DNA of 64,000 bases from Pseudanabaena mucicola str. Chao 1806 (GCF_030323025.1 NZ_CP097329.1:4140001-4204000); one strand, 5' to 3'; positions 1 to 8,581 are shown, counted from the first letter of the stretch. Program-made: numbers and translations. Notes: a model not told the origin generated them from the letters alone.

Positions 1-387
1 CGCAATGCCAAAGGAAATGCCAATAATTGCGGAAGCGGTATAGCCGATCGCCACACGGCGCAAACTGACCATCGTTTTGACACCTAAACCTTGCTCAATG
101 GTGAGCTTTTCCTTCAGCGCTTGACGTGCGGGGCTATCGGTCTTTTCGGATGCACTAACATCAAAATAGTTGCGGTCAAAGAAAGGATTCCAAATATATT
201 CTTGAGTTTCTTGCCAAACTTTGCTTGGGGGTGGTAGGGGTGGTGTCTTACCTGAGCAAAGTATTTGCCAAGTTCCTAAAATAAGTATCAATGCAATTAT
301 AGGTGGGATGACAAAACGCGCCTGTTTCTGAAACCATTCACCTATGTTATTAACTGAAAATCGTGACTTTAAACTTCCTGCCGCCAT
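1..387 (-). CDS. nrtB: Nitrate ABC transporter permease NrtB (N-terminal part, cut by window edge)
   Basis: Inner-membrane permease of the NrtABCD nitrate/nitrite importer. The visible 129 residues start at the ATG ending at 387 and run off the left edge. They show a short polar N-terminus, one clear hydrophobic segment (about residues 25-45), and a polar stretch leading toward the next membrane part, as NrtB proteins have before the binding-protein-dependent permease domain. A strong AGGAG lies 7 bases before the ATG. The gene is third after nirA and nrtA on the same strand, the usual order in cyanobacterial nitrate operons. The identity rests on this context plus the N-terminal pattern; most of the diagnostic domain is outside the window. 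Confidence 0.82.
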   Translation of the reverse strand, partial: MAAGSLKSRFSVNNIGEWFQKQARFVIPPIIALILILGTWQILCSGKTPPLPPPSKVWQETQEYIWNPFFDRNYFDVSASEKTDSPARQALKEKLTIEQGLGVKTMVSLRRVAIGYTASAIIGISFGIA

Positions 388-421
388 TTTTATATCTCCT
401 ATTTGCTATAGAAAAGATGAT

Positions 422-445
422 AACAAGGGGCTTAAGCCCCTTGTT
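422..445. repeat. 24-bp perfect palindrome between nrtA and nrtB
   Basis: The core CAAGGGGCTTAAGCCCCTTG is extended by two bases on each side to a perfect 24-bp palindrome. It lies in the 81-base spacer of the nrt operon. The transcript could fold here and act as a processing or attenuation site, separating the abundant binding protein from the less needed permease. The same 20-bp core occurs inside the trpE/pabB-family gene at 62708-62727, so it is a dispersed repeat and not specific to this operon. Confidence 0.8.
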
Positions 446-468
446 CGAGAATTAGATTCAGTTAATAA

Positions 469-1800
469 TTAAGCCTTCTTAATCTTCAATCCTTTGAGGT
501 ATTCACTGGGATTCTCTGGGTCGAATTTGACTCCATCAAAGAAAGTTTCGATGCCGCGAGAAGTACTCTTAGGAATAGCAGCTTCTTCCCCAATTGCCTT
601 AGCAGCTTCTTTCCAGAGATCCTCACGATTGACCTTATCTACCAACTTCTTCGCATCGGTATCTGCATCAAAATAGCCCCAACGCATATCTTCGGTTACA
701 AACCAGAGATCGTGGCTCTTGAATGGGTAGGAAGCGGCATCTTTCCAGAATTTCATGGAGATGTCTGGATTATCAACAGTGCGACCATCGCCATAATCGA
801 TCTTGCCTTGTTGTCTACCCAAAATTTCAGGAGCAGGAACTTTAAACCATTTGTCAGCGCCAACAATCTTGCACATTTCTTCTTTATTCTCTGGCTTTTC
901 ACACCAAATCTGAGCTTCTAGTACAGCCATTAATAGAGCTTTGGCTGCTTTAGGATTTTTATCCACCCAATCTGCACGTAAAGAGAAAGCTTTTTCAGGA
1001 TGATCTTTCCATAGTTCTCCTGTGACTAGAGCACTGTATCCAGAGTTTTGCGCTACTAGGCGAGCATTCCAAGGTTCGCCCACACAGAATGCTTGCATAT
1101 TGCCAGCCTTCATATTCGCAACCATTTGTGGTGGTGGAACAACGATCGTGCTTACATCCTTGTCTGGATCAACACCATTAGCCGCTAGCCAATAGCGCAT
1201 CCACAGATCATGGGTTCCCCCGGGGAAAGTGACCGCACATTTTACATCCTTGCCACCAGATTTAATTTTGGCGAAACTTTCTTTGAGCGAATCACTCTTG
1301 AGGGCAATTTTGAGTTCTTTAAACTCATTAGCAATCGAAATGCCTTGTCCATTGGTATTCAATCTTGCCAAAATATACATTGGCACTTTTTTGCCGTTGG
1401 TGATTTTACCTTCGGTCAGTAAATACGGCATTGGTGTCAAAATGTGAGCGCCATCAATACCACCAGCATCAGAGCCAAGGGCGATATTGTCGCGAGTCGT
1501 TCCCCAAGAAGCTTGTTTGAGAACTTCAACATCCTTCATGCCATATTTCGCGAACAGTCCTTTCTCCTTAGCAATAATCAGAGGCGAAGCATCAGTAAGT
1601 GCAATAAAACCAAGTTTTGCCTTAGTGACTTCAGGGGCATCGGCAGCACTGACTTTTGCCTCTGGGGACTTGCTGGCGGCGGTTGTAGCTTTAGTATCGG
1701 TTTTCGGTGCTTCGCCGCCTGTACAGGCATTTAAAGCGATCGCGCTAGCAGTAGATAGTCCTGCGGTGGCTAAGAACTTGCGACGAGAAAATTTACTCAT
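469..1800 (-). CDS. nrtA: Nitrate/nitrite-binding lipoprotein NrtA
   Basis: Substrate-binding component of the nitrate/nitrite ABC importer, 443 residues, the usual NrtA length. The N-terminus has a twin-arginine motif (SRRKFL, residues 5-10) followed by a lipobox ending at Cys26 (LNAC), so it is probably exported folded and anchored to the outer face of the plasma membrane by a lipid. A Ser/Ala/Lys-rich linker (residues 30-58) leads to an NMT1/CmpA-NrtA type periplasmic-binding domain. It sits 56 bases after nirA and before nrtB on the same strand, so it should be co-transcribed from the NtcA promoter upstream of nirA. The related bicarbonate-binding protein CmpA is the main alternative, but the nirA neighbour argues for nitrate. 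Confidence 0.93.
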   Translation of the reverse strand: MSKFSRRKFLATAGLSTASAIALNACTGGEAPKTDTKATTAASKSPEAKVSAADAPEVTKAKLGFIALTDASPLIIAKEKGLFAKYGMKDVEVLKQASWGTTRDNIALGSDAGGIDGAHILTPMPYLLTEGKITNGKKVPMYILARLNTNGQGISIANEFKELKIALKSDSLKESFAKIKSGGKDVKCAVTFPGGTHDLWMRYWLAANGVDPDKDVSTIVVPPPQMVANMKAGNMQAFCVGEPWNARLVAQNSGYSALVTGELWKDHPEKAFSLRADWVDKNPKAAKALLMAVLEAQIWCEKPENKEEMCKIVGADKWFKVPAPEILGRQQGKIDYGDGRTVDNPDISMKFWKDAASYPFKSHDLWFVTEDMRWGYFDADTDAKKLVDKVNREDLWKEAAKAIGEEAAIPKSTSRGIETFFDGVKFDPENPSEYLKGLKIKKA

Positions 1801-1856
1801 GAGTTTCCTTGATTTTAATAACTAATTGAGGTTTGAGAATCTAATTTTGAGGATTT

Positions 1857-3416
1857 TTAGCCAACTGCGACTAACTTTGCTGAGGGTTCAGCGATCACCT
1901 GATGTTTGGGAACTGCGCCAAAATGTTCGATTAAAAGCTTGCCGATTACTTCATGCAAATCTTCACAGGGAACTTTTTCCATAACACATTTGCCAAGATG
2001 AGCATCTTTACCGACCGTGCCACCCATATAAATGTCAACACCATCGACAACCTTGCCATTCTTGCGAGCTTTGCAGCCAGTAAAGCCAATATCGGCAACC
2101 TGTGGCTGGGCACATGAGTTAGGACAACCACTCCAATGAATCCGCACAACCTTTGGAAGATAGTAATTGTCGCTCAGTTGTCTGGTCAGCGCGAGGGAAC
2201 GATTTTTGGTTTCCACGATCGCTACAGGACAGAATTGATTGCCTGTGCAGGAAACTAAGCCCCGCATGAGGTTGTCAGGATTAACTGGGAATTTCTGAAG
2301 GAGAGGTTCTTGCAATAGTGCAGGTACTTGCTCATCACTGACATTGGTGATCAGTAAATTTTGCTCAACCGTAAGGCGAATATCGCCATTGCCGTAGACA
2401 TCAGCAAGTCTGGCAAACTCGAACATATCAGGGGCATACATCCGTCCTACAGGGATTTGCAACCCTACATAGTTCAATCCTGATTGCTTTTGCGGATGAA
2501 CACCGATGTGATCGCGCTTTTCCCATGCAATTTCATCTTTTGTTTCAGCAGTTGCTAATGGTTTGCCTAATTGTCTCTCAACTTCAGCACGGAATCTTTC
2601 AATTCCCCATTCATCAATTAAGAACATTAATCTTGATTTTGCTCGGTTTTCGCGGAGTCCATGATCGCGGTAAACAATTAGTAATGCTTCACAGAGTGCA
2701 ACGACATCTTCAGGGGGAACCCAGACATTAAGAGGGATTGCTGCATCAACCCGCTTCGCGGAGAAAAATCCACCAACAATGACATTAAATCCAAAGGTTT
2801 CTTTAGATGTCTCTTTAAAAGCAGGAATAAAGGCTAAATCATTGATTTCGGCATGGGTGGAGTTATCACGACAGCCTGCGATCGCAATGTTAAATTTGCG
2901 AGGTAAGTTGGTAAATGCAGGATTACCTTCGCCATTATTAGTGAGTAAATTCTGAACTTGAATTGCTAACTCACGAGTATCGTAAAGCTCATCAGCATCA
3001 AGCCCTGCAACGGGAGAACCTGTAATATTTCGGACGTTATCGATCGCCGATTGCACACTAGTCAAACCGACAGAACGAAACTTAGCGAACATTTCAGGTA
3101 CATCTTCGATGAGAATACCTCGCATTTGGATATTCTGGCGGGTGGTAATGTCGGCAACACCATGCTCACCACACTTCTCAACTACTGAGGCGAGGACACG
3201 CATTTGATCGCTATTGAGTAAACCATTGGGAATTCGCATCCGTACCATGAAACGTCCAGGAGTACTTTTGCGAAAAAAGATGCCGAGCCACTTTAACCGA
3301 TGCTGTAGGTCATCGTCATTGATCGATTCCCAGCCAATGGAGGCGAAGCGATCAATTTCGGCTTTGAGGGCAAGACCATCTTTAGCGGCTTTCAGGTCTT
3401 CAATTTTGTTTGCCAT
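1857..3416 (-). CDS. nirA: Ferredoxin-nitrite reductase NirA
   Basis: Reduces nitrite to ammonium with six electrons from ferredoxin, using a siroheme and a [4Fe-4S] cluster. The 519-residue protein has two nitrite/sulfite-reductase half domains. The four cluster ligands are visible as C-x5-C (Cys390 and Cys396, in CTGNQFC) and C-x3-C (Cys431 and Cys435, in CPNSC). It lacks the C-terminal ferredoxin fusion seen in some cyanobacteria. The gene leads the nirA-nrtA-nrtB operon and follows a textbook NtcA-activated promoter, so it should be induced when ammonium is scarce. Sulfite reductase is a less likely alternative because of the operon partners. Confidence 0.96.
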   Translation of the reverse strand: MANKIEDLKAAKDGLALKAEIDRFASIGWESINDDDLQHRLKWLGIFFRKSTPGRFMVRMRIPNGLLNSDQMRVLASVVEKCGEHGVADITTRQNIQMRGILIEDVPEMFAKFRSVGLTSVQSAIDNVRNITGSPVAGLDADELYDTRELAIQVQNLLTNNGEGNPAFTNLPRKFNIAIAGCRDNSTHAEINDLAFIPAFKETSKETFGFNVIVGGFFSAKRVDAAIPLNVWVPPEDVVALCEALLIVYRDHGLRENRAKSRLMFLIDEWGIERFRAEVERQLGKPLATAETKDEIAWEKRDHIGVHPQKQSGLNYVGLQIPVGRMYAPDMFEFARLADVYGNGDIRLTVEQNLLITNVSDEQVPALLQEPLLQKFPVNPDNLMRGLVSCTGNQFCPVAIVETKNRSLALTRQLSDNYYLPKVVRIHWSGCPNSCAQPQVADIGFTGCKARKNGKVVDGVDIYMGGTVGKDAHLGKCVMEKVPCEDLHEVIGKLLIEHFGAVPKHQVIAEPSAKLVAVG

Positions 3417-3445
3417 GTTGTTTATCCTTGGCTCATGCTGGATTT

Positions 3446-3451
3446 ACACTA
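3446..3451 (-). promoter_or_regulatory. Predicted -10 box of the nirA promoter
   Basis: Read on the minus strand this is TAGTGT, matching the TAN3T -10 element of NtcA-activated promoters. It lies 22 bases downstream of the GTA-N8-TAC site, within the 20-24 base spacing seen in class II NtcA promoters, and about 30 bases before the nirA start codon. Confidence 0.7.
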
Positions 3452-3473
3452 CTTAACGTTTCGATCTCAATGC

Positions 3474-3487
3474 GTATAAATAAATAC
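3474..3487 (-). promoter_or_regulatory. NtcA-binding site of the nirA-nrtAB operon
   Basis: The sequence GTATAAATAAATAC is a perfect GTA-N8-TAC, the consensus target of the cyanobacterial nitrogen regulator NtcA. It sits 57 bases upstream of nirA with a TAN3T -10 box at the expected spacing, so it should replace a -35 element. nirA operons are classic NtcA targets. It could also be read toward the divergent pseudouridine synthase gene, but no suitable -10 was identified on that side. Confidence 0.85.
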
Positions 3488-3612
3488 ATATTTTTTACTA
3501 TTATTTAATAATTGCAATGCTTCCATGCATTAACTGCATAAGTACTTGCATTATGTAAATATAAAGGGCGAATAGATTTAGCCCACTAGTTCTTTATTGC
3601 CCGTTACTTCCG

Positions 3613-4365
3613 ATGATCGAACGCCTCCAAAAAATCCTCTCTCGTCATGGCGTTGCCTCCCGTCGTGAGGCAGAACAGATGATCCTGTCAGGTCGGATTT
3701 CAGTAAATGGCAGACAAGTTAAGGAATTAGGGACTAAAGCTAATTCTGATTGTGATCGCATTGCCGTAGATGGCAAATTACTGCAAACACAGGCTCCCGA
3801 ATTTTTATATCTATTGCTGAATAAACCAACGGGCGTAGTATGTACCTGTGATGATCCCCAAGGTCGCAGGACAGTTCTTGATATATTGCCATCTCAATAT
3901 CGCCATGTTTATCCTGTGGGTAGGCTGGACTACAACAGCAGTGGCGCGTTAATTTTGACTAATGACGGTGCATTCGCAAACTATCTGATGCATCCCCGTC
4001 ATCATATTGCCAAAACCTATGAAGTATGGGTTAAAGATATCCCTAGTCTACAAACTCTTCAGCAATGGCAACAGGGGATCGTCCTTGAGGGTAAACGCAC
4101 CTTACCTGCAATAGTTAGTGTTCAACAGATTTCAGAAAATACTTCGGCACAAACACACCAAACACATCAAACTTCACGCACAAAATTAAAGATTGTCTTG
4201 TCAGAAGGGCGTAACCGTCAGATTAGAAAAGTTGCTGAATTATTAGGGCATCCTGTTTTGTCATTACATCGATCGGCGATCGCTTCTATATCACTAGCTT
4301 CGCTCAGAATAGGAGCCTATCGACTATTGAGTAAGCAAGAAATTCAAAGTCTCATGGGTGATTAG
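3613..4365 (+). CDS. RsuA/RluB-family rRNA pseudouridine synthase
   Basis: Isomerises a specific uridine of ribosomal RNA to pseudouridine. The 250-residue protein has an N-terminal S4 RNA-binding domain (residues 2-48) and the RsuA-family catalytic domain with the signature GRLD; Asp106 is the expected catalytic residue. A C-terminal GRNRQIRK motif completes the family pattern. It diverges from the nirA operon across a 196-base spacer. Near its C-terminus the coding sequence contains a HIP1-related stretch and a CTTCGCTCAG motif that recurs elsewhere in this window. Whether it acts on 16S (RsuA) or 23S (RluB/RluE) cannot be told from sequence alone. Confidence 0.9.
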   Translation: MIERLQKILSRHGVASRREAEQMILSGRISVNGRQVKELGTKANSDCDRIAVDGKLLQTQAPEFLYLLLNKPTGVVCTCDDPQGRRTVLDILPSQYRHVYPVGRLDYNSSGALILTNDGAFANYLMHPRHHIAKTYEVWVKDIPSLQTLQQWQQGIVLEGKRTLPAIVSVQQISENTSAQTHQTHQTSRTKLKIVLSEGRNRQIRKVAELLGHPVLSLHRSAIASISLASLRIGAYRLLSKQEIQSLMGD

Positions 4366-4383
4366 TTACTCAATTAGCTTAGT

Positions 4384-4479
4384 TATAGCAGCCCTAAATA
4401 ATTTGTCTATTTTGGGTTTTGTGGGAAACGCACCTTGAACTGTAAGCTTTACACAAACAATTTAGGACTCGTATACAGC
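4384..4479. repeat. MITE-like element, TATAGCA...CCTAAAT type
   Basis: The left end TATAGCAGCCCTAAATAATT and the right end, read in reverse, CTGTATACGAGTCCTAAATT are imperfect inverted ends; the CCTAAAT part is shared. The element contains a GGTTTTGTGGGAA stretch resembling the GGTTTGTGGAAG core of copies at 8609 and 40922. No coding capacity. Confidence 0.5.
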
Positions 4480-4501
4480 ACCTTGCGCTTACTAAAAACC
4501 T

Positions 4502-4543
4502 AGAAATATTTTGGAAAGTCACGCCACTTTCCAAAATATTTCT
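4502..4543. terminator. 18-bp perfect hairpin downstream of the pseudouridine synthase gene
   Basis: Arms 4502-4519 and 4526-4543 are perfectly complementary around a six-base loop CACGCC. It is 137 bases after the stop codon of the pseudouridine synthase gene with no gene between, so it may end that transcript or belong to the dispersed hairpin family. Confidence 0.55.
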
Positions 4544-4785
4544 GAACTACTAAAAGCTTTAATGAGCTGTATGACTTAGCAATTGCAAATTAGCAATCAC
4601 TAATTTGAGATCGCTAACTTATGCACAAAAGATATTAAAATGAAGCAATTTAATTGCGGATATATAATCTCTGAAAGGATTCTGGAGTATATTGACACTA
4701 GATTAAGTGAGCATTAGCACTAAAATTATGACTTATATGTTCTTAATTTACTTTCAAAACTTTGCAAAATGTTATATTAGTTGAA

Positions 4786-4818
4786 TAAAGGTAATCTATC
4801 AAGCTTAGATTACCTTTA
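4786..4818. repeat. 13-bp perfect hairpin upstream of the RodZ-like gene
   Basis: Arms TAAAGGTAATCTA and TAGATTACCTTTA enclose a seven-base loop. It lies about 100 bases before the start of the RodZ-like gene and could be in its 5' leader or be a terminator for read-through from the left. Confidence 0.5.
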
Positions 4819-4915
4819 AAGGATAAATAAGACTCTATGTAGAACTTGTGGGTGTTAAAATTTGGATCTTAGCCAGATTTTACAAGCCAGTCAGTCCAAT
4901 CTCTTCGTATAAATT

Positions 4916-6019
4916 GTGGGTATTGTGAACATTACAACCTCGAAACAGGCAGAGAAGCTAGCAGAAATCGGAGCGCAATTCAAGCGTATTAGACAAGATA
5001 AAGAGCTATCCATCCCTCATCTCACTGCAACTACATTAATTTCTGAGCGCTATTTACGTGCTATTGAAAATGGGGAAATAGATTCTTTGCCTGAGCCTGT
5101 CTATGTGCGTGGTTTTATCCGTAAGTATGGTACAGCACTGGGGGTTGGTGATCTATCGGAGGATTTTCCTCTTAATCCAGTATTGCCTGAACAAAAATGG
5201 GCGGGTAGTGCTGCCGCAGAATTGCGCCCTCTGCATCTATATGCTCTCTACATTGGGGTAATTGCTGGCGCTGTAAGCCTCTTAGCAACTTTCCTGAATT
5301 CGCCAGATGCTAATAAAATAAATGACAGGCAGACTATTTTAGGTAATTCAGCCCAGATTGTTGAGCCGAAGGATAATACCCCAGTCGCCACAACAGATAG
5401 TCTATTACCTAAATTAGGTGGTTTAGAAGTTTTAAGACAGACAGCAATTAATCCTTCCGTAATGGCATTTAATATCAATAATTCTACTGTCAATGCTTCT
5501 ACGGTTGCTGCGTTACCAATAACTAATGCTAAGACGATGGCTAGTTCTCCAACGAATCAACTCCAGTCAGAAGCAACCTTTGGGGAAGTTAGTTCAAGTC
5601 TAAACAATGCTGTTAAATCTTGGACGAATAATATCAATTTTCCAAATGCGTTAAAAACTAATGTTGATATTGGGGCAAAAGGTAATTTCGAGTTTACAGG
5701 CAATAAGCCTGTCAATATCGGACTTATCATGAAGGGACAGTCTTGGTTACGCATTACCGTTGATGGCAAGACTGAGTTTGAGGGTGTGCTTGACGAAGGT
5801 AAAAAACTAACTTGGTCAGGCAATCGCCAAATTTCTATTCGTGCAGGTAATGCATCAGCAGTAAGACTGAGCTATAACAATCAGCCAATTAAGGTACTTG
5901 GTAAAGAGGGAGAAGTTGCTGAAAGATTGTTTGGTCTGAATCAGCTTAATTCAGTTGAAAATAACGAACCAGAGTTAGGAGGATTTTTAGGATCAATGTC
6001 TAACAGTGAAATTCCTTAG
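4916..6019 (+). CDS. RodZ-like helix-turn-helix membrane protein (DUF4115)
   Basis: 367 residues. An N-terminal Cro/CI-type HTH_25 domain (residues 15-80, with RYLRAIENGEI and PVYVRGFIRKYG) is typical of RodZ, the MreB-anchoring cell-shape protein. One membrane segment lies near residues 108-127. A Ser/Thr/Asn-rich linker leads to a C-terminal DUF4115 beta domain (about 250-335, including QSWLRITVDG). The topology would be a cytoplasmic HTH and an extracytoplasmic beta domain. Start codons are GTG at 4916 or GTG at 4925, neither with a convincing ribosome-binding site. No mre genes are nearby, so the link to cell shape comes from family membership only. Confidence 0.8.
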   Translation: MGIVNITTSKQAEKLAEIGAQFKRIRQDKELSIPHLTATTLISERYLRAIENGEIDSLPEPVYVRGFIRKYGTALGVGDLSEDFPLNPVLPEQKWAGSAAAELRPLHLYALYIGVIAGAVSLLATFLNSPDANKINDRQTILGNSAQIVEPKDNTPVATTDSLLPKLGGLEVLRQTAINPSVMAFNINNSTVNASTVAALPITNAKTMASSPTNQLQSEATFGEVSSSLNNAVKSWTNNINFPNALKTNVDIGAKGNFEFTGNKPVNIGLIMKGQSWLRITVDGKTEFEGVLDEGKKLTWSGNRQISIRAGNASAVRLSYNNQPIKVLGKEGEVAERLFGLNQLNSVENNEPELGGFLGSMSNSEIP

Positions 6020-6046
6020 AGATTTTTCTAGGCATCAAAAACTTTA

Positions 6047-6085
6047 TTAAAAAAGAGTTGGCACAAAGCGCCAACTCTTTTTTAA
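6047..6085. terminator. Bidirectional terminator between the rodZ-like gene and the DUF151 gene
   Basis: Arms of 16 bp (TTAAAAAAGAGTTGGC and its complement) flank ACAAAGC, with A and T runs on the outer sides of both arms. It serves two convergent genes and overlaps the stop codon of the minus-strand gene. On the minus strand a G-U pair extends the stem so that a UUU loop remains. Confidence 0.85.
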
Positions 6086-6579
6086 TTGCTCTCTAAACCA
6101 CTTTTTTTAACTAATTCTTCTGGTGTGAGTTTTGATAAAAACTCACGAAAAGCCCTTCTCTCCGCTTCGTCGGCATCTTGATCTACAGGAATTGAAGCTT
6201 CGAGAATGACCTCCTCCATTACCCAGATTGGACATTTAGCGCGTACTGCGATCGCGATCGCATCGCTTGGACGCGCATCAATCTCCTTTTTAATATCCCC
6301 TTGTGAAACTGTAATCACTGCATAGAAAGTACTATTCTTGAGCGCATGGACGACGACACGCTCCACAGTGATCCCCCAAGCATCTAGAAAATTAAGCATT
6401 AAATCATGAGTCATGGGACGTTCTAGAGGTCTGCCATCTAAAGCGCTGATGATTGCTTTGGCTTCAGCTTCACCGATCCAAATTGGTAAGGCTCGGCGTT
6501 CTAAGGTATCTCGTAGTAGGACGATAGGATTACGGCTGACTGCATCAATCGCTATTCCAGCCACCTTCATTTCGATCAT
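6082..6579 (-). CDS. Bifunctional nuclease family protein (DUF151)
   Basis: A 165-residue protein of the BFN/DUF151 family, whose plant members have RNase and DNase activity in vitro; the cyanobacterial role is not settled. The family core is clear: VSRNPIVLLRD, LPIWIGEAEA, RPMTHDL, DARPSDAIAIAVR. A C-terminal extension resembles a UvrB/C (UVR)-type motif (DEAERRAFREFL). The start chosen is the ATG at 6579, giving MIEMKVAGIAID, because it has GAGGAAGG just upstream; a longer reading frame to 6624 lacks such support. It converges on the RodZ-like gene and shares its terminator. Confidence 0.88.
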   Translation of the reverse strand: MIEMKVAGIAIDAVSRNPIVLLRDTLERRALPIWIGEAEAKAIISALDGRPLERPMTHDLMLNFLDAWGITVERVVVHALKNSTFYAVITVSQGDIKKEIDARPSDAIAIAVRAKCPIWVMEEVILEASIPVDQDADEAERRAFREFLSKLTPEELVKKSGLESN

Positions 6580-6772
6580 TATTGCCGCCTTCCTCAAGAA
6601 ATGAGTGAAAGTACCCCTCATCAATCAAAACTTTTGATGTGATATTGATAATTAAAGACGATCAATATCTAACTAGCAAGGGTTTTAGAAATTAAGAGGC
6701 TTTTGTTATTATATCACCGTCACGATAGGGAATCTGGCTTCCCGTCTTGTTTTTAAGGATACTATTCACAAT

Positions 6773-7711
6773 ATGCAATCAGACTTAAAAAATATTACGA
6801 TTATTGGCGCTGGTGCTTGGGGATTGGCGCTAGCAAGTCTGGTGAAAACAAATAATCATCATGTCAAGATCTGGTCTCGACAAAGTCCTCAACCCCTTTG
6901 CGAATTAGTTAAGGAAAGCGATGCGATTATTTCCGCAGTATCAATCAAAGGGGTGAGATCGATCGCTGAACAATTGCAGATTGCTCAAAAAAATGGGCAA
7001 TTACTACCTGATGCAGTGATCGTCAGTGCTACCAAGGGGATAGAAGCAAATACGAGACAAACACCATCGCAAATTTGGCGATCACTCCTGCCTATGCATC
7101 CCCTTGTGGTTTTATCGGGACCAAATCTATCTGCTGAAATTGTCGAAGGTAAACCTGCAGCAACAGTGGTAGCTAGTACCGACGAGTCGGCTGCACAATT
7201 TATTCAGACAATTTTTGCATCACGAAACTTTAGGGTCTATACCAACTCTGATCCCATTGGCGTTGAATTGGGCGGCACTTTAAAAAATGTCATTGCGATC
7301 GCTGTAGGTGCTTGTGATGGTCTCAATTTGGGAACAAATGCCAAATCAGCATTAATTACCCGATCGCTAATTGAGATTATTCGGGTTGGCGTTTACTTTG
7401 GGGCACAGCCCGAGACCTTTTGGGGCTTATCTGGATTGGGGGATTTGCTTGCAACCTGCAATAGCAATCTCAGTCGCAATTATCAAATTGGCTATGCGAT
7501 TGCACAGGGTAAAAGCCTAGAAGATGCGATCGCTAATGTGCATGGCACGGCTGAGGGAGTCAATACCGCCCATGTTTTAATGGAAATCAGTGTTCGCGAG
7601 AAAATTAGCGTCCCCGTATCAAGGTATGTATATCGATTGCTGAAGGGTGAGATTACACTGCAACAGGCAGTCGAAGGGCTGATGGAGCGTGACCTCAAAC
7701 CAGAAAATTAG
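6773..7711 (+). CDS. gpsA: Glycerol-3-phosphate dehydrogenase [NAD(P)+] GpsA
   Basis: Reduces dihydroxyacetone phosphate to sn-glycerol 3-phosphate, the backbone for membrane glycerolipids. The 312-residue protein opens with the nucleotide-binding glycine motif G-x-G-x-x-G (Gly12, Gly14, Gly17), has SGPNLSAEI in the middle, and carries the C-terminal substrate domain with GGTLKNVIAIA and GLGDLLATC, both family signatures. It is slightly shorter than many bacterial GpsA proteins (330-340) but all motifs are in place. A strong hairpin follows immediately. It is transcribed alone, facing the ABC ATPase gene. Confidence 0.95.
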   Translation: MQSDLKNITIIGAGAWGLALASLVKTNNHHVKIWSRQSPQPLCELVKESDAIISAVSIKGVRSIAEQLQIAQKNGQLLPDAVIVSATKGIEANTRQTPSQIWRSLLPMHPLVVLSGPNLSAEIVEGKPAATVVASTDESAAQFIQTIFASRNFRVYTNSDPIGVELGGTLKNVIAIAVGACDGLNLGTNAKSALITRSLIEIIRVGVYFGAQPETFWGLSGLGDLLATCNSNLSRNYQIGYAIAQGKSLEDAIANVHGTAEGVNTAHVLMEISVREKISVPVSRYVYRLLKGEITLQQAVEGLMERDLKPEN

Positions 7712-7715
7712 CAGA

Positions 7716-7756
7716 TTTTGCTGATGGACGGCACAAAGTGCCGTCCATCAGCAAAA
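7716..7756. terminator. 19-bp perfect hairpin with AAA loop after gpsA
   Basis: The left arm TTTTGCTGATGGACGGCAC and its exact complement flank a three-base AAA loop, starting four bases after the gpsA stop. A second, degenerate sibling with a GAA apex follows at about 7780-7802. Together they separate gpsA from the convergent ABC ATPase gene. Confidence 0.8.
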
Positions 7757-7777
7757 ATTATGAACCCTCTAAAAATA

Positions 7778-7802
7778 ATTGGTGGCACGAAGTGTCGTCA
7801 AT
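7778..7802. repeat. Degenerate hairpin with GAA apex
   Basis: TTGGTGGCAC-GAA-GTGTCGTCAA is an imperfect inverted repeat 22 bases after the gpsA terminator. Apex and layout resemble it, but the stem has mismatches, partly of G-U type. It lies just before the 3' end of the minus-strand ABC ATPase gene and may terminate that transcript. Confidence 0.5.
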
Positions 7803-7816
7803 CATCAAAACCAAAA

Positions 7817-8581
7817 CTAGGAACCCAAATATGCTTCTAAAACTTTAGGATTACTTTGAATTTCTGTAGGGGAACCATCGGCAAGATTATGACCTTCGGC
7901 TAAAACCCAGACGCGATCGCATAGGGACATAATCACATCCATATTGTGTTCGATAATCAAGAAGCTTAATCCTTCTTGATTCAACCTGTGAATCAGGCTG
8001 CAAATTTCTTCAATAAGTGCAGGGTTGACACCTGCCGCGGGTTCATCTAGCAAAATTAATTTGGGGTCAGTCATCAAGGCACGGGAAATTTCTAATAACT
8101 TGCGTTGCCCACCTGATAGCGAACCTGCATAGCTATCCACCATCCTAATTAAGCCGACGGATTCGAGAATATGTCTTGCTTTTTCGCGGTTTTCCCGTTC
8201 CTGCTTCGCGATGGTTTGCCCTTGAAACCACGTATTCCAAAATTTTTCACCTGCTTGATCTTGAGCCGCCAGTAGCATGTTTTCAAGGACTGACAGACGC
8301 GACAGGACACGAGGTACTTGAAAAGTACGAATCATCCCTAACTTGGCGATCGCATGAGGCGGCTTCCCTTGAATGGGCATTCCGTCAAATTGCACCGTCC
8401 CGCGATCAGGCCTGAGGAAATTGGATAGCAAACCAAAAAAAGTAGTCTTCCCTGCTCCATTCGGACCAATTAAACCTGTAATGCTTCCCACAGGTATTTC
8501 AATACGCGCATTGTTAACAGCATGAATACCACCAAAGGATTTTGAGATATTTTCAGCTTTGAGGATGGGGGCGATCGACAT
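7817..8581 (-). CDS. LivG/NatA-type ABC transporter ATPase (neutral/branched-chain amino acids)
   Basis: Cytoplasmic ATPase of an amino-acid importer, 254 residues. Walker A GPNGAGKTT (residues 39-47), the ABC signature LSGGQ (155-159) and Walker B LILLDE (175-180) are intact. The RTFQVPRVL segment and the C-terminal EAYLGS ending are typical of the LivG branch, which in cyanobacteria supplies the NatA subunit of the N-I neutral amino acid permease. The permease, binding-protein and LivF-type partners are not in this window, as is common for scattered cyanobacterial nat genes. A urea UrtD subunit is a less likely reading because no urt genes are near. Confidence 0.82.
   Translation of the reverse strand: MSIAPILKAENISKSFGGIHAVNNARIEIPVGSITGLIGPNGAGKTTFFGLLSNFLRPDRGTVQFDGMPIQGKPPHAIAKLGMIRTFQVPRVLSRLSVLENMLLAAQDQAGEKFWNTWFQGQTIAKQERENREKARHILESVGLIRMVDSYAGSLSGGQRKLLEISRALMTDPKLILLDEPAAGVNPALIEEICSLIHRLNQEGLSFLIIEHNMDVIMSLCDRVWVLAEGHNLADGSPTEIQSNPKVLEAYLGS

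Larger units (their letters stand above)
4366..4915. other. 550-base spacer with a MITE-like element and two hairpins
   Basis: No gene is apparent. From left to right it holds a MITE-like element (4384-4479), an 18-bp perfect hairpin (4502-4543), an AT-rich stretch, and a 13-bp perfect hairpin (4786-4818) about 100 bases before the RodZ-like gene. The promoter of that gene should lie here, but I could not fix it. Confidence 0.6.

Noticed and set aside
1444-1825. Plus-strand frames of about 100 residues opposite nrtA
   Set aside because: They are antisense shadows of a well-supported nrtA; neither shows a ribosome-binding site or family pattern.
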